DNA from: a virus
IMG/VR virus record: IMGVR_UViG_3300009163_000010
Span: 1 to 35,732 of that record
Strand: one strand, 5' to 3'
DNA length: 35,732 nucleotides
The notes below the pieces were generated by a model. That model made no database searches and was not told the DNA's origin. It worked only from the letters and a program-made list of their open reading frames with translations. Below, one piece after another: positions 1 to 8,340 of the stretch (its first letter is position 1; the number at the start of each line of letters is the position of its first letter). The position numbers were made by a program, and so were the translations under genes.

Positions 1-123
1 GAATCAATGTCTCTTGTTGTTACATAAGCTACATTAGTTGATCCTGTGCCATTAGTTACAATTAAAAATGCTTTCTTGCCTAATGTATAACTACCTGATG
101 CAAGTGCTGTAACGCCAATGGCA
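1..123. repeat. Terminal redundancy, left copy (circle join)
   Basis: These 123 bases are identical to the last 123 of the window. The adhesin reading frame continues in register from base 1 to the base just before the right-hand copy. This is the mark of a circular (or circularly permuted) genome opened at an arbitrary point by the assembler. It is not a biological repeat inside the gene. Confidence 0.95.
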
Positions 124-1712
124 CTAACTAATGTATATGGACTTGCTGCTCCTGATGCTATTGTTGGTCTATTAGGCAATAGATTATTTAAAGCAATGGG
201 TAATGCTGTTGATGTAGAACCTAGTACATATCCAGCAGCAGGAGCTGTTAATGTCCCTGCTGTAACAACTAATTGATTTGATGACGATGCAATACTTGCT
301 GTAACAGCTACGGCATCACTAGATTGAAGTACAGCTCTTGATGCTGCTGTTCCAATCATCGTAAGTACACCATTTACTGTATATGTGTTTCCTGCTTGTA
401 GCGTACAAGTAAATGCAGCTCCTGCGTGAGTGAAGTTAGTTGTTGCCCATCCTGATGTTCCAGCAAATATTGTAGTACCTGTTAATAATAAAGTGTCATT
501 TACAATTAATGGATTAGTGTTTATAGTATATGTTCCTGCTATAGGACTCCAATTATTTAAAGAGAATCCTGATGTAATAATATTAAATGTAACACCAGCT
601 TGTGTTATAAATGTTGATGTTCCTGGAGCAAATGTTCCTTTTGTATATGTTAGAACTGCAGTTGCTGAACCATAGGCAATATTTGCAGAGCTTAATGTAA
701 ATGTTCCGCTTGCCTTATCTATATTCATACTATTAGCTATTCTATTTACAGCATTTGGAGTTGTCCAAGTTTGATTTCCTGTTCCTATAATTTGAAAAAC
801 TGTTGTTCCTGTTACAATTGCCGAAGATGTTGAAATAAGATTTCCATTTATTCTAAGATTGCTTCCATTTATAACAACATTACTAAATGAATAAGTAAAA
901 TCATTAATAGTCATGTCATCTGTTAGAGTAGTGGTATTATTGAATAGATAAACATTACCCCAATTAACTCCATTTGATATGATTGATAAAGTGTTAGCAT
1001 TAGATGATAATGATAAATTTGTAGTTCCATTTACAAGAGTTCCTTGCGTATATTTTAATTCAAGCCCAGCATAAGCAGAGCCATTTGCCCCCCGTGTAAT
1101 TGTTCCTGTTGTATTTATATTTAACTTAGTTCTTACTTCTGAATTCGTACCGTTTTGTGCATTCCAAGTCCCTGTTCCAGTTAAATTAACTTGTGTAGAC
1201 CCTGCTATATGATTTAACATAGTTAGATCTCCAAGTATGTTTAATGTATTTGAATTTATTGTAATAACTCCACTACCATTAGTACTTGGTCTTAAATTTT
1301 GCACAGTAGTTATTAAACTTGCTAATGTTACAGTAATAGCTGTTGTAGGGAAAAATTGAATAGTACTACTCCATGTAACATTGTTTGAGGTATAAGTACA
1401 TGTTGCATTTATACTTAAAAACCCTGTTCCAGCTATTCCCATACTTACTCCTAATGTTACATTACCATTAACTGATAAACTATTAGTCATAGTAATTGTA
1501 CCTGCGTAAGTTGTAAAATCTAATGATGTGCAAATAGATGCTACATTTACAGTAACATTTGAAGAACTAGCATCAAATATAACGGGGTCTAATGTTGTAG
1601 AACTTGGAAATGTCCCTATATTAACGGCAGATATAGAACTAACAGTAGACCAACTTGTAGCTAGATTCCAATTTGTTGTCCCCGAAGTATCTCTTTTATA
1701 ATATGTTGGCAT
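1..1712 (-). CDS. Large fibre/adhesin-like protein, N-terminal 570 codons (continues at 35609-35471)
   Basis: An open frame starts with ATG at 1712-1710 (MPTYYKRDTSGTTNWN) and runs off the left edge without a stop. Through the circle join it continues to a TAA at 35473-35471, giving a protein of 616 residues. It is almost entirely Thr, Ser, Asn, Gly, Ala, Val and Ile in short alternating strands (motifs such as GTGTW, NGNLIS, LTYTKGTF). That is the composition of a beta-solenoid or beta-helix surface adhesin. I recognise no enzyme motif. It lies between two other fibre-type genes, so a receptor-binding or tail-spike role is inferred from composition and position. Codons are much more A/T-rich than in the capsid genes, as expected of an exchangeable host-range module. 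The start overlaps the 62-residue gene upstream by 17 bases. Confidence 0.85.
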   Translation of the reverse strand, partial: MPTYYKRDTSGTTNWNLATSWSTVSSISAVNIGTFPSSTTLDPVIFDASSSNVTVNVASICTSLDFTTYAGTITMTNSLSVNGNVTLGVSMGIAGTGFLSINATCTYTSNNVTWSSTIQFFPTTAITVTLASLITTVQNLRPSTNGSGVITINSNTLNILGDLTMLNHIAGSTQVNLTGTGTWNAQNGTNSEVRTKLNINTTGTITRGANGSAYAGLELKYTQGTLVNGTTNLSLSSNANTLSIISNGVNWGNVYLFNNTTTLTDDMTINDFTYSFSNVVINGSNLRINGNLISTSSAIVTGTTVFQIIGTGNQTWTTPNAVNRIANSMNIDKASGTFTLSSANIAYGSATAVLTYTKGTFAPGTSTFITQAGVTFNIITSGFSLNNWSPIAGTYTINTNPLIVNDTLLLTGTTIFAGTSGWATTNFTHAGAAFTCTLQAGNTYTVNGVLTMIGTAASRAVLQSSDAVAVTASIASSSNQLVVTAGTLTAPAAGYVLGSTSTALPIALNNLLPNRPTIASGAASPYTLVSAIGVTALASGSYTLGKKAFLIVTNGTGSTNVAYVTTRDID

Positions 1713-1884
1713 TGTCTAAATAGTTTTTAATTGCTATTACAAGTTCTTCAAGACTACCCACTTCAAAATCAATATCAAATTCAATAGGTTCATTGAACTC
1801 TTGATTATCATAATCCCTTGTTACAATCCTAATGCTTGTACCACGATTTATTATTTCACAAAATTGTATCATGTCTTTGTACAT
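1696..1884 (-). CDS. Small acidic hypothetical protein
   Basis: A 62-residue protein (MYKDMIQFCEII...) with an acidic middle (FNEPIEFDIDFEVGSLEEL) and a predicted C-terminal helix (LEELVIAIKNYL). No family recognised. It overlaps the fibre gene upstream by 16 bases and the adhesin downstream by 17 bases. This tight packing supports a real, translationally coupled gene. Its place between two surface proteins makes a small fibre-assembly chaperone conceivable, but nothing in the sequence proves that. Confidence 0.65.
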   Translation of the reverse strand: MYKDMIQFCEIINRGTSIRIVTRDYDNQEFNEPIEFDIDFEVGSLEELVIAIKNYLDNANIL

Positions 1885-4718
1885 CTAATTGTTAGTGTTG
1901 CATTCTTAACTGTTGAACTTACCGAATTTACATAGAATCCAAATACATCTCCTGCTGCAAATGTTGTAGTCCACCCTGTTAATGTTGTTGATGTAACAAA
2001 TTGAGCAGAAGTAAGTGTTGGTGGTGCTGATGCTACAATTGAATTTGCAACCGTTGGAATTGCTCCTGCTGCTTTCCACACACCAAATTGAATACTTCCT
2101 AAAGCATTGGTTGTGATGCTCCATCCTGTAATAGTACCAGCGTAAGGCATAACAACAAATCCTGTTTGACCTACTTGTAAAACTGCTGTAACACCATCTA
2201 CTGTAACACCAAATGAGCCTATTTTTAAATTGGCTTTTAATGTAGCTGCAACACTCTGTGATGGAGATGATGCAGGTCCTGCTGTAACATCACTTGTAAG
2301 TTCGCCAATGGAATTACCACCACCTGTTGGGTCTGCTTTCCATCCTTTAACTCCTGCTCCATCAGTGCCATATACTTTATTATTTCCAGGAGTTGCATTG
2401 TCACCATCAAGTTCAACATTGTTAGTTACAATCTTTACAGACTTTGTATCTGTAAGCGCAGTTTGCTTATCATTGAATGTATTGAAATTAGTATTACTAA
2501 TCAAACCTGCCGTTACACTTGCTGTACTTGCTAATGGAATGTTTAACGTATGATTAGGTGAAACAGAATTCCAATTAGGTGCTGTTCCCGATGTTCCAGG
2601 TGTTGCGAAGTATTGTACTTGGTCAGTTAGTCCATTTAACGCTGTTAAGCCAGTTGAGAATGTTGTAATGATTTCACAAAGGTGATTGTCTTCTGTGTGC
2701 AGTGTGATTGTCTTGCTGCTATGTATAACATACACTCTTATCGCAAGTCTATCGGCAGCAAGAAGCACTGTGCTTGGAACTGCAACAGCAGTCGTGTAAA
2801 GATCAATTGCTGTTCCATTAGTGATAAACTCAGGATTTGCAGAGCTTGATGCAAGCAATGTCAATGTTCCTGCGCTAAGCTTGTAAAGCTCAATATAGAA
2901 TCTTGGCGTACCTCCTGCACTTGATGAACTAAAGTACATCTCGAAGTTCCAATTTCCTGCCGGAATAGCTAACTGATTAGGTACACTCGCATCAGTGATA
3001 AAAGACTGAATATATCCATCGGCATTGATAGTAAAATCTGTTCCTGCTCCAATTACTGGAGTGCCGCTCATCTGCTTAAATGCCACACCGCCAAGTGTAC
3101 CTTGAGCAACCGATCCGTTGAGGTAGTAGCTAACACTTGAACCACCACCACTTGATGTCGGGAAGTTTGCAAGTTGTCCATCGCCTCTGATATATTGGCT
3201 GCTTAGCCCTGCCGCTGCAACCGCTAATGTTCCGCTGCTTGTTACAGGATTGCCAGTTACTGAGAATGCAGCAGGCATGGTAAGGTCTACCGATGTAACA
3301 GTGCCGGTTGGCAATGTCGGGAATGGTGTTGGTGCTCCGGTGCCATCAAGGTAATCAGCACTTGTTCCAGTGGGCACATCGAACTTGCCATCGAATGTGT
3401 TCCAATCTGTTGAGTTTAGATATCCGTCAGTGCTGCCATTTGCTTGAGTTATGCTTATATCTGGAGTTGCTCCACCGCTTGAAAATATTGGGGATGTCGC
3501 AGTTACATTGGTCACTCCTCCAGTGCTCACTACGCTCCAAACAGCTGCGCCGATTGTGGCATCGCTGCATTCATACACAGTGCCATCATCCAAACTCCAT
3601 CGAGAACCGACTACAAAGCCCTTGGTTGAGTCATCTGTGGGTTGAGGTACGAATGTAAAGTTGTGAGTAACATCGCGAATAGTGAAACCGTCTTGCTGCA
3701 TGTAGTACAACCGCCCTGCTTCCCACTTCAGCTCGTAACTTATTGAGCATATTTGCGCAGTACCTTTTGCTCCTCCATTGCCTGCATCGGTAGTTCCTTT
3801 TCGAATGAATGCGGCGTTGTCAAATGAAAGCCCTGCGCTTGCCGTGAATGCAATGTCATTGGTTGTGCTGTTGCCGAGATCAGTCACCTCCTGCAATGTT
3901 CCAACTGCACCGCCTCCGCCTGGCACATTTACCTCAACCACTCCAGGTGATGTCAGTGATGCTGTCACTCCTGCGCCTGTAAAGTTTAATGTCGTTGCAA
4001 CTGGAGTGACTTCATCCCCTTCATCTTGCACTACTATCGCACCGCCGCCTGCACCAATTGCGCTCAATGGGTCTGCCGCTGTTCCGTTGCCGATGATTGT
4101 CACTCCATCAACAGCAACCTCAGTCAGGCAAGGCACACATGGCTGCAAGTCGGGAAGCGGAATGTCTCCTGTTGCACAAATATCATAGCAGCCATCCTCA
4201 GTGGTTGTGATCACTTGCACATCGAAATCAATGGATACGCAAGCCCACTCATAGTGCGCTGTTAATGTCTTAATCTCGTTAGTATATCCGCTCGGGATAA
4301 CCTCATAATTGATGACAGCAATGCTCTGCTTAAATAGAGGGTCAGTGCCGCTTGTCAGCTTGTAGATTCTGGAAGCAAGCCAGTCCTGAGCATCATCAGC
4401 ATCGCATGGCAGATGGCTCTTGCGGACCACAGCATAAGCAGTCAAGGGAAAAGAGGTCACGTACAATTGTTTGCATCCGCTCATCTTGTAGGCATCAGTC
4501 TTGGCAACAGTTACCTTGCCTCGCTTAGCCCAGAACAATGTGCCCTGCTTAGCATCGAAATTGGTAACTACCTCTGCCTGACCATTGCCGATATAATGCA
4601 CCCAAGCCTTCTCGTTGCCGTTTGCATTAAGCTCGCAAAGTCCGAATTGCTTGTCGAAGATATTTGCTACCTCAACACGTTGATTGAGCCGCTCGATGAT
4701 GGTCTTAAGTAGATTCAT
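1869..4718 (-). CDS. Fusion of neck-like N-terminal domain and tail fibre
   Basis: 949 residues. The first 190 or so form a compact globular domain rich in Trp, Cys and aromatic residues (AWVHYIGNGQAEVV, LFWAKRGKVTVAKTD, HYEWACVSIDFDVQV) that ends at a Cys-Pro rich hinge (LPDLQPCVPCLTEV). This part resembles small neck or tail-completion proteins. The remaining 750 residues are Gly/Thr/Ser-rich fibre: glycine hinges (GAGGGAIVV, SSGGGSSVSYY), a fibre repeat motif GYLNSTDWNTFDGKF, and a C-terminal jelly-roll-like end (FGVWKAAGAIP). ATG at 4718 overlaps the upstream stop as ATGA. The last 230 residues have a more A/T-rich codon style than the first part, suggesting an exchanged tip. The protein probably anchors on the neck or tail and presents a receptor-binding tip. 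The fibre half is clear; the neck role is inference. Confidence 0.75.
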   Translation of the reverse strand: MNLLKTIIERLNQRVEVANIFDKQFGLCELNANGNEKAWVHYIGNGQAEVVTNFDAKQGTLFWAKRGKVTVAKTDAYKMSGCKQLYVTSFPLTAYAVVRKSHLPCDADDAQDWLASRIYKLTSGTDPLFKQSIAVINYEVIPSGYTNEIKTLTAHYEWACVSIDFDVQVITTTEDGCYDICATGDIPLPDLQPCVPCLTEVAVDGVTIIGNGTAADPLSAIGAGGGAIVVQDEGDEVTPVATTLNFTGAGVTASLTSPGVVEVNVPGGGGAVGTLQEVTDLGNSTTNDIAFTASAGLSFDNAAFIRKGTTDAGNGGAKGTAQICSISYELKWEAGRLYYMQQDGFTIRDVTHNFTFVPQPTDDSTKGFVVGSRWSLDDGTVYECSDATIGAAVWSVVSTGGVTNVTATSPIFSSGGATPDISITQANGSTDGYLNSTDWNTFDGKFDVPTGTSADYLDGTGAPTPFPTLPTGTVTSVDLTMPAAFSVTGNPVTSSGTLAVAAAGLSSQYIRGDGQLANFPTSSGGGSSVSYYLNGSVAQGTLGGVAFKQMSGTPVIGAGTDFTINADGYIQSFITDASVPNQLAIPAGNWNFEMYFSSSSAGGTPRFYIELYKLSAGTLTLLASSSANPEFITNGTAIDLYTTAVAVPSTVLLAADRLAIRVYVIHSSKTITLHTEDNHLCEIITTFSTGLTALNGLTDQVQYFATPGTSGTAPNWNSVSPNHTLNIPLASTASVTAGLISNTNFNTFNDKQTALTDTKSVKIVTNNVELDGDNATPGNNKVYGTDGAGVKGWKADPTGGGNSIGELTSDVTAGPASSPSQSVAATLKANLKIGSFGVTVDGVTAVLQVGQTGFVVMPYAGTITGWSITTNALGSIQFGVWKAAGAIPTVANSIVASAPPTLTSAQFVTSTTLTGWTTTFAAGDVFGFYVNSVSSTVKNATLTIRCTKT

Positions 4719-5176
4719 GGTTTGCTTATCTGATTTGATATTTGCTCAACTAACAAGTCAGCATGCAACTGAAGCATTGCTGCTTGCTCCTCCGCTGTTG
4801 GTTGAAATATTGGTCCATAAAGTTTTTGCAATCCTGCCGCTTTCCCTGATTCATCCGCTTGAATGTAAATTGCTGAGCCAAATCCTTCATTGAATACTGA
4901 TCCTTGATCTGTTGCGAATGATCTCTTGAGGAATCCTGTAAGCTCTAATGGAGGTCTACCGTTCTTTGCTTTTATTGCTGCGTATGCAGGAGTATATGGC
5001 TTAGTTGGTAGTGTTTGCCCTGCTGTATTAGTACCTCCGCTTGTGCCTGTTCCAAAGATTCTGATGTACATCTCTCTGCGCATATCCAAGACAGCGAAAA
5101 ACAAAGGAGTAAAGCCTCCGCTCCACTCAGAGAAGAGCGCATCAATCCTTCCACTTATCTCCTTTGGTGTAGCCAT
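4715..5176 (-). CDS. Putative neck/tail-completion protein (virion morphogenesis type)
   Basis: 153 residues from ATG 5176 (MATPKEISGRIDALF). The start overlaps the upstream stop as TAATG, which decides against longer upstream starts. Basic and helical at the N-terminus (MRREMYIRIFG), then a PPLELTGFLKRSF segment typical of phage morphogenesis and gp10-like neck proteins, where a LxxTGxLxxS stretch precedes a short beta sheet (AIYIQADESG). Its position immediately after a connector-like structural protein and before the fibre fits head-tail joining. Family assignment is from motif style and place, not from a catalytic signature. Confidence 0.55.
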   Translation of the reverse strand: MATPKEISGRIDALFSEWSGGFTPLFFAVLDMRREMYIRIFGTGTSGGTNTAGQTLPTKPYTPAYAAIKAKNGRPPLELTGFLKRSFATDQGSVFNEGFGSAIYIQADESGKAAGLQKLYGPIFQPTAEEQAAMLQLHADLLVEQISNQISKP

Positions 5177-6213
5177 TATGGAAGAGCAGTGACGTACTTC
5201 ATATTCTTGCGGCAATCAAAGCACGTATTATCATCAGGCAGTCTCATGTTTTGCAACATGGCTGAAAGTTCTTCGTTGTATCTCGTTGCTGCAATGTCTC
5301 GCCCTGCAATCATGCCGTCATTTGGATCAGATGTTGCAAAGCCAGTGTTTATGCTTACTGTTGTATTCACTCGCTGATTCGGACTGATTGTTAATCCATA
5401 GTTATAAATTTCAACCGCCGTTGCATAAGCAAGTGGCATCGCCATCAATCCACCTATCGAGCATAACCAAGCTTCTCTGTCGCAGTTCACATTATAAACC
5501 AACGACATTCCTTGAGTGTACTTCTTCGATTTGGAGGATAGCACATTGAAGCCGTCAGTGGTCAGCTCAATTCCGATGGCATCCACAAATGGACAAACGT
5601 GCACCGCTCTGAGTTTACCTCCGCAATCAGTACAACTACCCTTCTTAGGAATCATCTTGGTTGTATCGTACAGCGATTCATAAACAAAAGCTAAATCCAA
5701 CTTTCTGCGATTCGCTTTAAAGGTCTTGCCAATAAACTGCTCAACTGCTTCTGATTGATAGAAGAATGAATCAATCAGCTTCAAGGTGCTCATGTCGTAC
5801 ACAAAGATTTCAACAGGAGTTGCCATCGTGTAGATGTCAATCTTGAAACTTGATAGGTAGAAGTTCAGAAAGCTTGTTGTATTCGGATCAATTGTGACTC
5901 TGATGCCTGTGTACTTGCCTGCGCCAACCGCTGTGTCGATGTTGGCAGCATTGCTCACAACTTGCCCAATGCGCTTGCTCTCAACAACCGTATCCGCTTT
6001 CATCATTGGATTCAATCGGCTTAAGATATCAGTTGACATCTTGCGCCAAGCGAATGCTCGCTTCGCTTCAAAGAGTTCAACTCCGCTGTTGTATTGATCT
6101 GTGATTAGCTGCCCGAGTAATGTTTGATTGATGCCTAAGTCATCAATGTAAAGGCCAGTAGTTGGCTCTGGTCTATCGCAACCTTGAAGACCAAGAAGGG
6201 AATCGTAGCACAT
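5176..6213 (-). CDS. Structural protein next to the capsid, possible head-tail connector
   Basis: 346 residues from ATG 6213 (MCYDSLLGLQGCD). An in-frame ORF extends upstream to 6279, but that stretch crosses the intrinsic terminator and the promoter box, so 6213 is the better start. The protein has several Cys, including CTDCGGKLRAVHVC near residues 195-210, which could bind zinc. Size, place (directly after the major capsid protein, before the neck gene) and lack of enzyme motifs suggest a virion component, possibly a connector or second head protein. It appears to have its own promoter (6232-6239). The stop overlaps the next start (TAATG). Confidence 0.6.
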   Translation of the reverse strand: MCYDSLLGLQGCDRPEPTTGLYIDDLGINQTLLGQLITDQYNSGVELFEAKRAFAWRKMSTDILSRLNPMMKADTVVESKRIGQVVSNAANIDTAVGAGKYTGIRVTIDPNTTSFLNFYLSSFKIDIYTMATPVEIFVYDMSTLKLIDSFFYQSEAVEQFIGKTFKANRRKLDLAFVYESLYDTTKMIPKKGSCTDCGGKLRAVHVCPFVDAIGIELTTDGFNVLSSKSKKYTQGMSLVYNVNCDREAWLCSIGGLMAMPLAYATAVEIYNYGLTISPNQRVNTTVSINTGFATSDPNDGMIAGRDIAATRYNEELSAMLQNMRLPDDNTCFDCRKNMKYVTALP

Positions 6214-6231
6214 TGAGTTTGTTATTTGATA

Positions 6232-6239
6232 CAAAGATA
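6232..6239 (-). promoter_or_regulatory. Bacteroidota-type -7 box TATCTTTG
   Basis: Reading the minus strand, TATCTTTGT matches the Bacteroidota -7 consensus TANNTTTGY. It sits just after the terminator of the capsid gene and 18 bases before the ATG of the connector-like gene. I see no clear -33 TTG at normal spacing because that region is filled by the terminator hairpin. Confidence 0.55.
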
Positions 6240-6242
6240 AAT

Positions 6243-6268
6243 AAAAAAGGAGAGGCTTGCACCTCTCC
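6243..6268 (-). terminator. Intrinsic terminator after the major capsid gene
   Basis: On the minus strand GGAGAGG, a 6-base loop (TGCAAG) and CCTCTCC form a perfect 7-bp GC-rich stem followed by six T residues. It begins 27 bases after the capsid stop codon and is oriented to end the capsid transcript. Confidence 0.85.
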
Positions 6269-6294
6269 CCATTTTTCATTGTTGCACTTATCGA

Positions 6295-7338
6295 TTATGA
6301 GTTAACGATAGAAACACAGTTAACATAGTTAACTCCTGCATACTTATCGCCTGCCTCATAGATATCAGTTGGCAATGTTGCAACGATACCAGTTGTAGTC
6401 AATACAATTGATAAGTTACCGCAATCATCCTTCATCGTCAAATCAACAGGAACTCCTGCCGGTGTGTACACCAACGTCTTAGAGTAGTTGCTGCCTGCCG
6501 TTGGAGTGATGCCAGTGTTCCACTCTGCAAGGTTGAAAGACAACCATTGGATTGCTCCTGCTGTTGTTACCAATGCATGAGACTGATCACCTTGAGCAGT
6601 TGCCAAACGAGCATCGTAAGCAAAGCCGAAACCGTTTTGCTGAGTGATTGCAAGTAAGTCAATGCCATACTGAGTGCAGCATCCTGCTGCCATTGCGTTA
6701 GCATAACGCTGCATCGCAGCTCCACCGAATGCAATTGGTGCACCTGGGTAGTTAGCCATGCGAGTTGCTTGCTGAATGTCAGCGATAGCGAAAGCATTCG
6801 GCTCATTCTCAGAGATCATTGTTGGAACAACTAAGCAATCAGAAGACACTGTGTAGAAGTCTTCCACTTCAGTTCCCCAAGCACCAATTGCAGCAACAGC
6901 TTGAACAGCTGCGGCAGATGCAACTTTGCGATCAATAACATCCATTAAGCGCATGATTGACTCAAGCACATAGCGGCTATTTTCTTGGCAATGGCGAGCA
7001 ATCTCAGCTGCATTGATTAATTGAGAAGCAATGTAAGTGTCAGTCGTTTCAACTGTGTAAGTTGTTGTGCTATCTCCGTAAGTATTAGCAGAATTGCAAG
7101 TTAAGATGTCACCACCTTCTTCAACTTCCGTCTCAGGTAAGCGTTGCACCCAACGAGCTTGAACTGTCTTAAGTTTTCCATTACCTGGAGCAACTTCTGT
7201 ACGCACCATTTTTGCGTTCTCAGGAGATAATAAAAATTCAAGGAATGGAAGTTGTTCACGTTGACCAACCTCGATAAATAATTCGCCCAGTGACATTTGC
7301 ACATTAGGGCATTCTGAAAGTATTCTTGAAATAGACAT
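6295..7338 (-). CDS. Major capsid protein
   Basis: 347 residues (MSISRILSECPNVQMSLGELF). The length, the position after the scaffold gene, and the separate strong transcription unit point to the major head protein. The N-terminal third looks like the arm and E-loop of HK97-type coat proteins (VQARWVQRLPETEVEEGGD), then a helical spine (HCQENSRYVLESIMRLMDV) and an Ala/Gly-rich P-domain (AAAVQAVAAIGAW, IAFGGAAMQRYANAM). No Cys-based catalytic motif. Flanked on both sides by a terminator plus TANNTTTG promoter, with a leader of about 100 bases. Identification rests on place, length and expression signals; I cannot run a profile search. Confidence 0.8.
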   Translation of the reverse strand: MSISRILSECPNVQMSLGELFIEVGQREQLPFLEFLLSPENAKMVRTEVAPGNGKLKTVQARWVQRLPETEVEEGGDILTCNSANTYGDSTTTYTVETTDTYIASQLINAAEIARHCQENSRYVLESIMRLMDVIDRKVASAAAVQAVAAIGAWGTEVEDFYTVSSDCLVVPTMISENEPNAFAIADIQQATRMANYPGAPIAFGGAAMQRYANAMAAGCCTQYGIDLLAITQQNGFGFAYDARLATAQGDQSHALVTTAGAIQWLSFNLAEWNTGITPTAGSNYSKTLVYTPAGVPVDLTMKDDCGNLSIVLTTTGIVATLPTDIYEAGDKYAGVNYVNCVSIVNS

Positions 7339-7445
7339 GATGATAGTCGTTTGTAATTGTAGAATTGTTGCATCGTATTCTGAAGGCTGATGCGCTGATG
7401 CCTACGTTTGCAGCTGAAGTCCTGCCGACTACCATAGAGAGGTTA
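7339..7445 (-). promoter_or_regulatory. 5' leader of the major capsid gene
   Basis: About 100 bases between the promoter and the capsid ATG hold no gene. The 3' part on the minus strand contains AACAATTCTACAA and then an A/T-rich run into ATG, with no Shine-Dalgarno. Almost the same block (AACAATTTTACAA) lies at the same place before the tail tube gene at 13419. The middle holds GC-rich segments with two TGATGC/GCATCA copies that could fold. It may be a translation enhancer for highly expressed virion proteins (inference). Confidence 0.45.
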
Positions 7446-7453
7446 CAAAGGTA
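7446..7453 (-). promoter_or_regulatory. -7 box TACCTTTG driving the major capsid gene
   Basis: Minus strand TACCTTTGT fits TANNTTTGY exactly. It begins 2 bases beyond the T-run of the scaffold-gene terminator, so terminator and promoter are fused. A weak TTAG lies about 19 bases upstream, inside the hairpin loop, where the -33 element would be. Confidence 0.65.
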
Positions 7454-7454
7454 T

Positions 7455-7486
7455 AAAAAAAAAGCCATGCTCCTAACAGCATGGCT
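7455..7486 (-). terminator. Intrinsic terminator after the scaffold gene
   Basis: On the minus strand AGCCATGC, an 8-base loop and GCATGGCT form a perfect 8-bp stem followed by a run of nine T residues. It ends the transcript coming from portal, MuF and scaffold before the separate capsid promoter. Confidence 0.9.
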
Positions 7487-7518
7487 CTTAAAATAAAATC
7501 AACCCTTTACAAAGATAA

Positions 7519-8340
7519 TTATTTTTGGTAAAAGCGTGGATTAATTCCCTTTAATTTTTTTTCCGATGCTTGCTCCAATTGTGGTATCAATGGATTTCTT
7601 GCAGGAAACTTATTGCCGGCATGCGGATTCTTCTGGATGATGCCTGCCTCTGTCGCTTCTTTGATTAGTACATCTGACATGCTTAAGAATGAGCCTGCCT
7701 TTTCCTTGCTCTTCAATCGCTCTCCTGTTGCCTTATCTTTAACCACGAATGCGCCATCTTCCTCAAGGTCGATTGCATACTTATCAGTGACCGCTGACTT
7801 AAAGCCACGAATGGTGTACTCGTTTACACTTGGATCAAGCTTCAATGCGCTGAGCTCCTTCTCGAATGATGAATTAATCTTGCTTGTCTTCATATCGGTT
7901 GCAACTTGCACCTTGTAAGACTCGAACTGATTCATCACATCTTGGCGAGCAGAGTCGAGCTCGTTGCTCTTACGCTCAAGCGACTTATATTTTTTCTCCC
8001 ACTCTTGGAGCAATGCCTCTGAGCCGTTGCCAGATGCACGCTTTTCCCAGTCTTCCTTCTGCTTCTCAAATTCGCTCTTTGCTCTTTCTGATGCGTTGCG
8101 GATTACCTCCTCAACCTTCTGCCCTTTGAAGTCTTCATCGGTGAGCACGATGCCAAATGGCTCGAATGCTTTGCGTGTTACATTGGCGATTGTGCCTGTT
8201 AGCTTTCCAATCTTGCCGCTTACTTCTTCCTGCTTAATCCAGTTTTCCTGGAACTTTTCTTTTGCGGCTTCGAGATCCGCTGCTTCTTCGAGGTTGAGGA
8301 ACTTGATCAGCTCCAGTGCTTCCTCCTGTTTGATTGCCAT
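7519..8340 (-). CDS. Putative capsid scaffolding protein
   Basis: 273 residues, highly charged and helical (EEALELIKFLNLEEAADLEAA, EKQKEDWEKRASG, EWEKKYKSLERKSNELDSA), predicted coiled coil across roughly residues 80-150. A basic C-terminus ends in KKLKGINPRFYQK. This composition, and the position immediately before the major capsid gene, are classical for siphovirus scaffold proteins, which fill the procapsid and leave before DNA packaging. No protease motif is visible, so a self-cleaving protease-scaffold is unlikely. A strong terminator follows the gene. The start ATG lies in an A-rich context (AACAATAGACTATG). Confidence 0.75.
   Translation of the reverse strand: MAIKQEEALELIKFLNLEEAADLEAAKEKFQENWIKQEEVSGKIGKLTGTIANVTRKAFEPFGIVLTDEDFKGQKVEEVIRNASERAKSEFEKQKEDWEKRASGNGSEALLQEWEKKYKSLERKSNELDSARQDVMNQFESYKVQVATDMKTSKINSSFEKELSALKLDPSVNEYTIRGFKSAVTDKYAIDLEEDGAFVVKDKATGERLKSKEKAGSFLSMSDVLIKEATEAGIIQKNPHAGNKFPARNPLIPQLEQASEKKLKGINPRFYQK

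Noticed and set aside
3778-4188. Plus-strand ORFs inside the fibre gene (also 430-675, 2230-2553, 4413-4712)
   Set aside because: They are antisense to strong minus-strand genes, have low-complexity composition mirrored from Thr/Gly codons, and lack promoters or neighbours on the plus strand.
7510-7517. Another TATCTTTG box just after the scaffold stop
   Set aside because: It would start an RNA that hits the intrinsic terminator within about 60 bases. Possible short RNA, but more likely chance in A/T-rich DNA.
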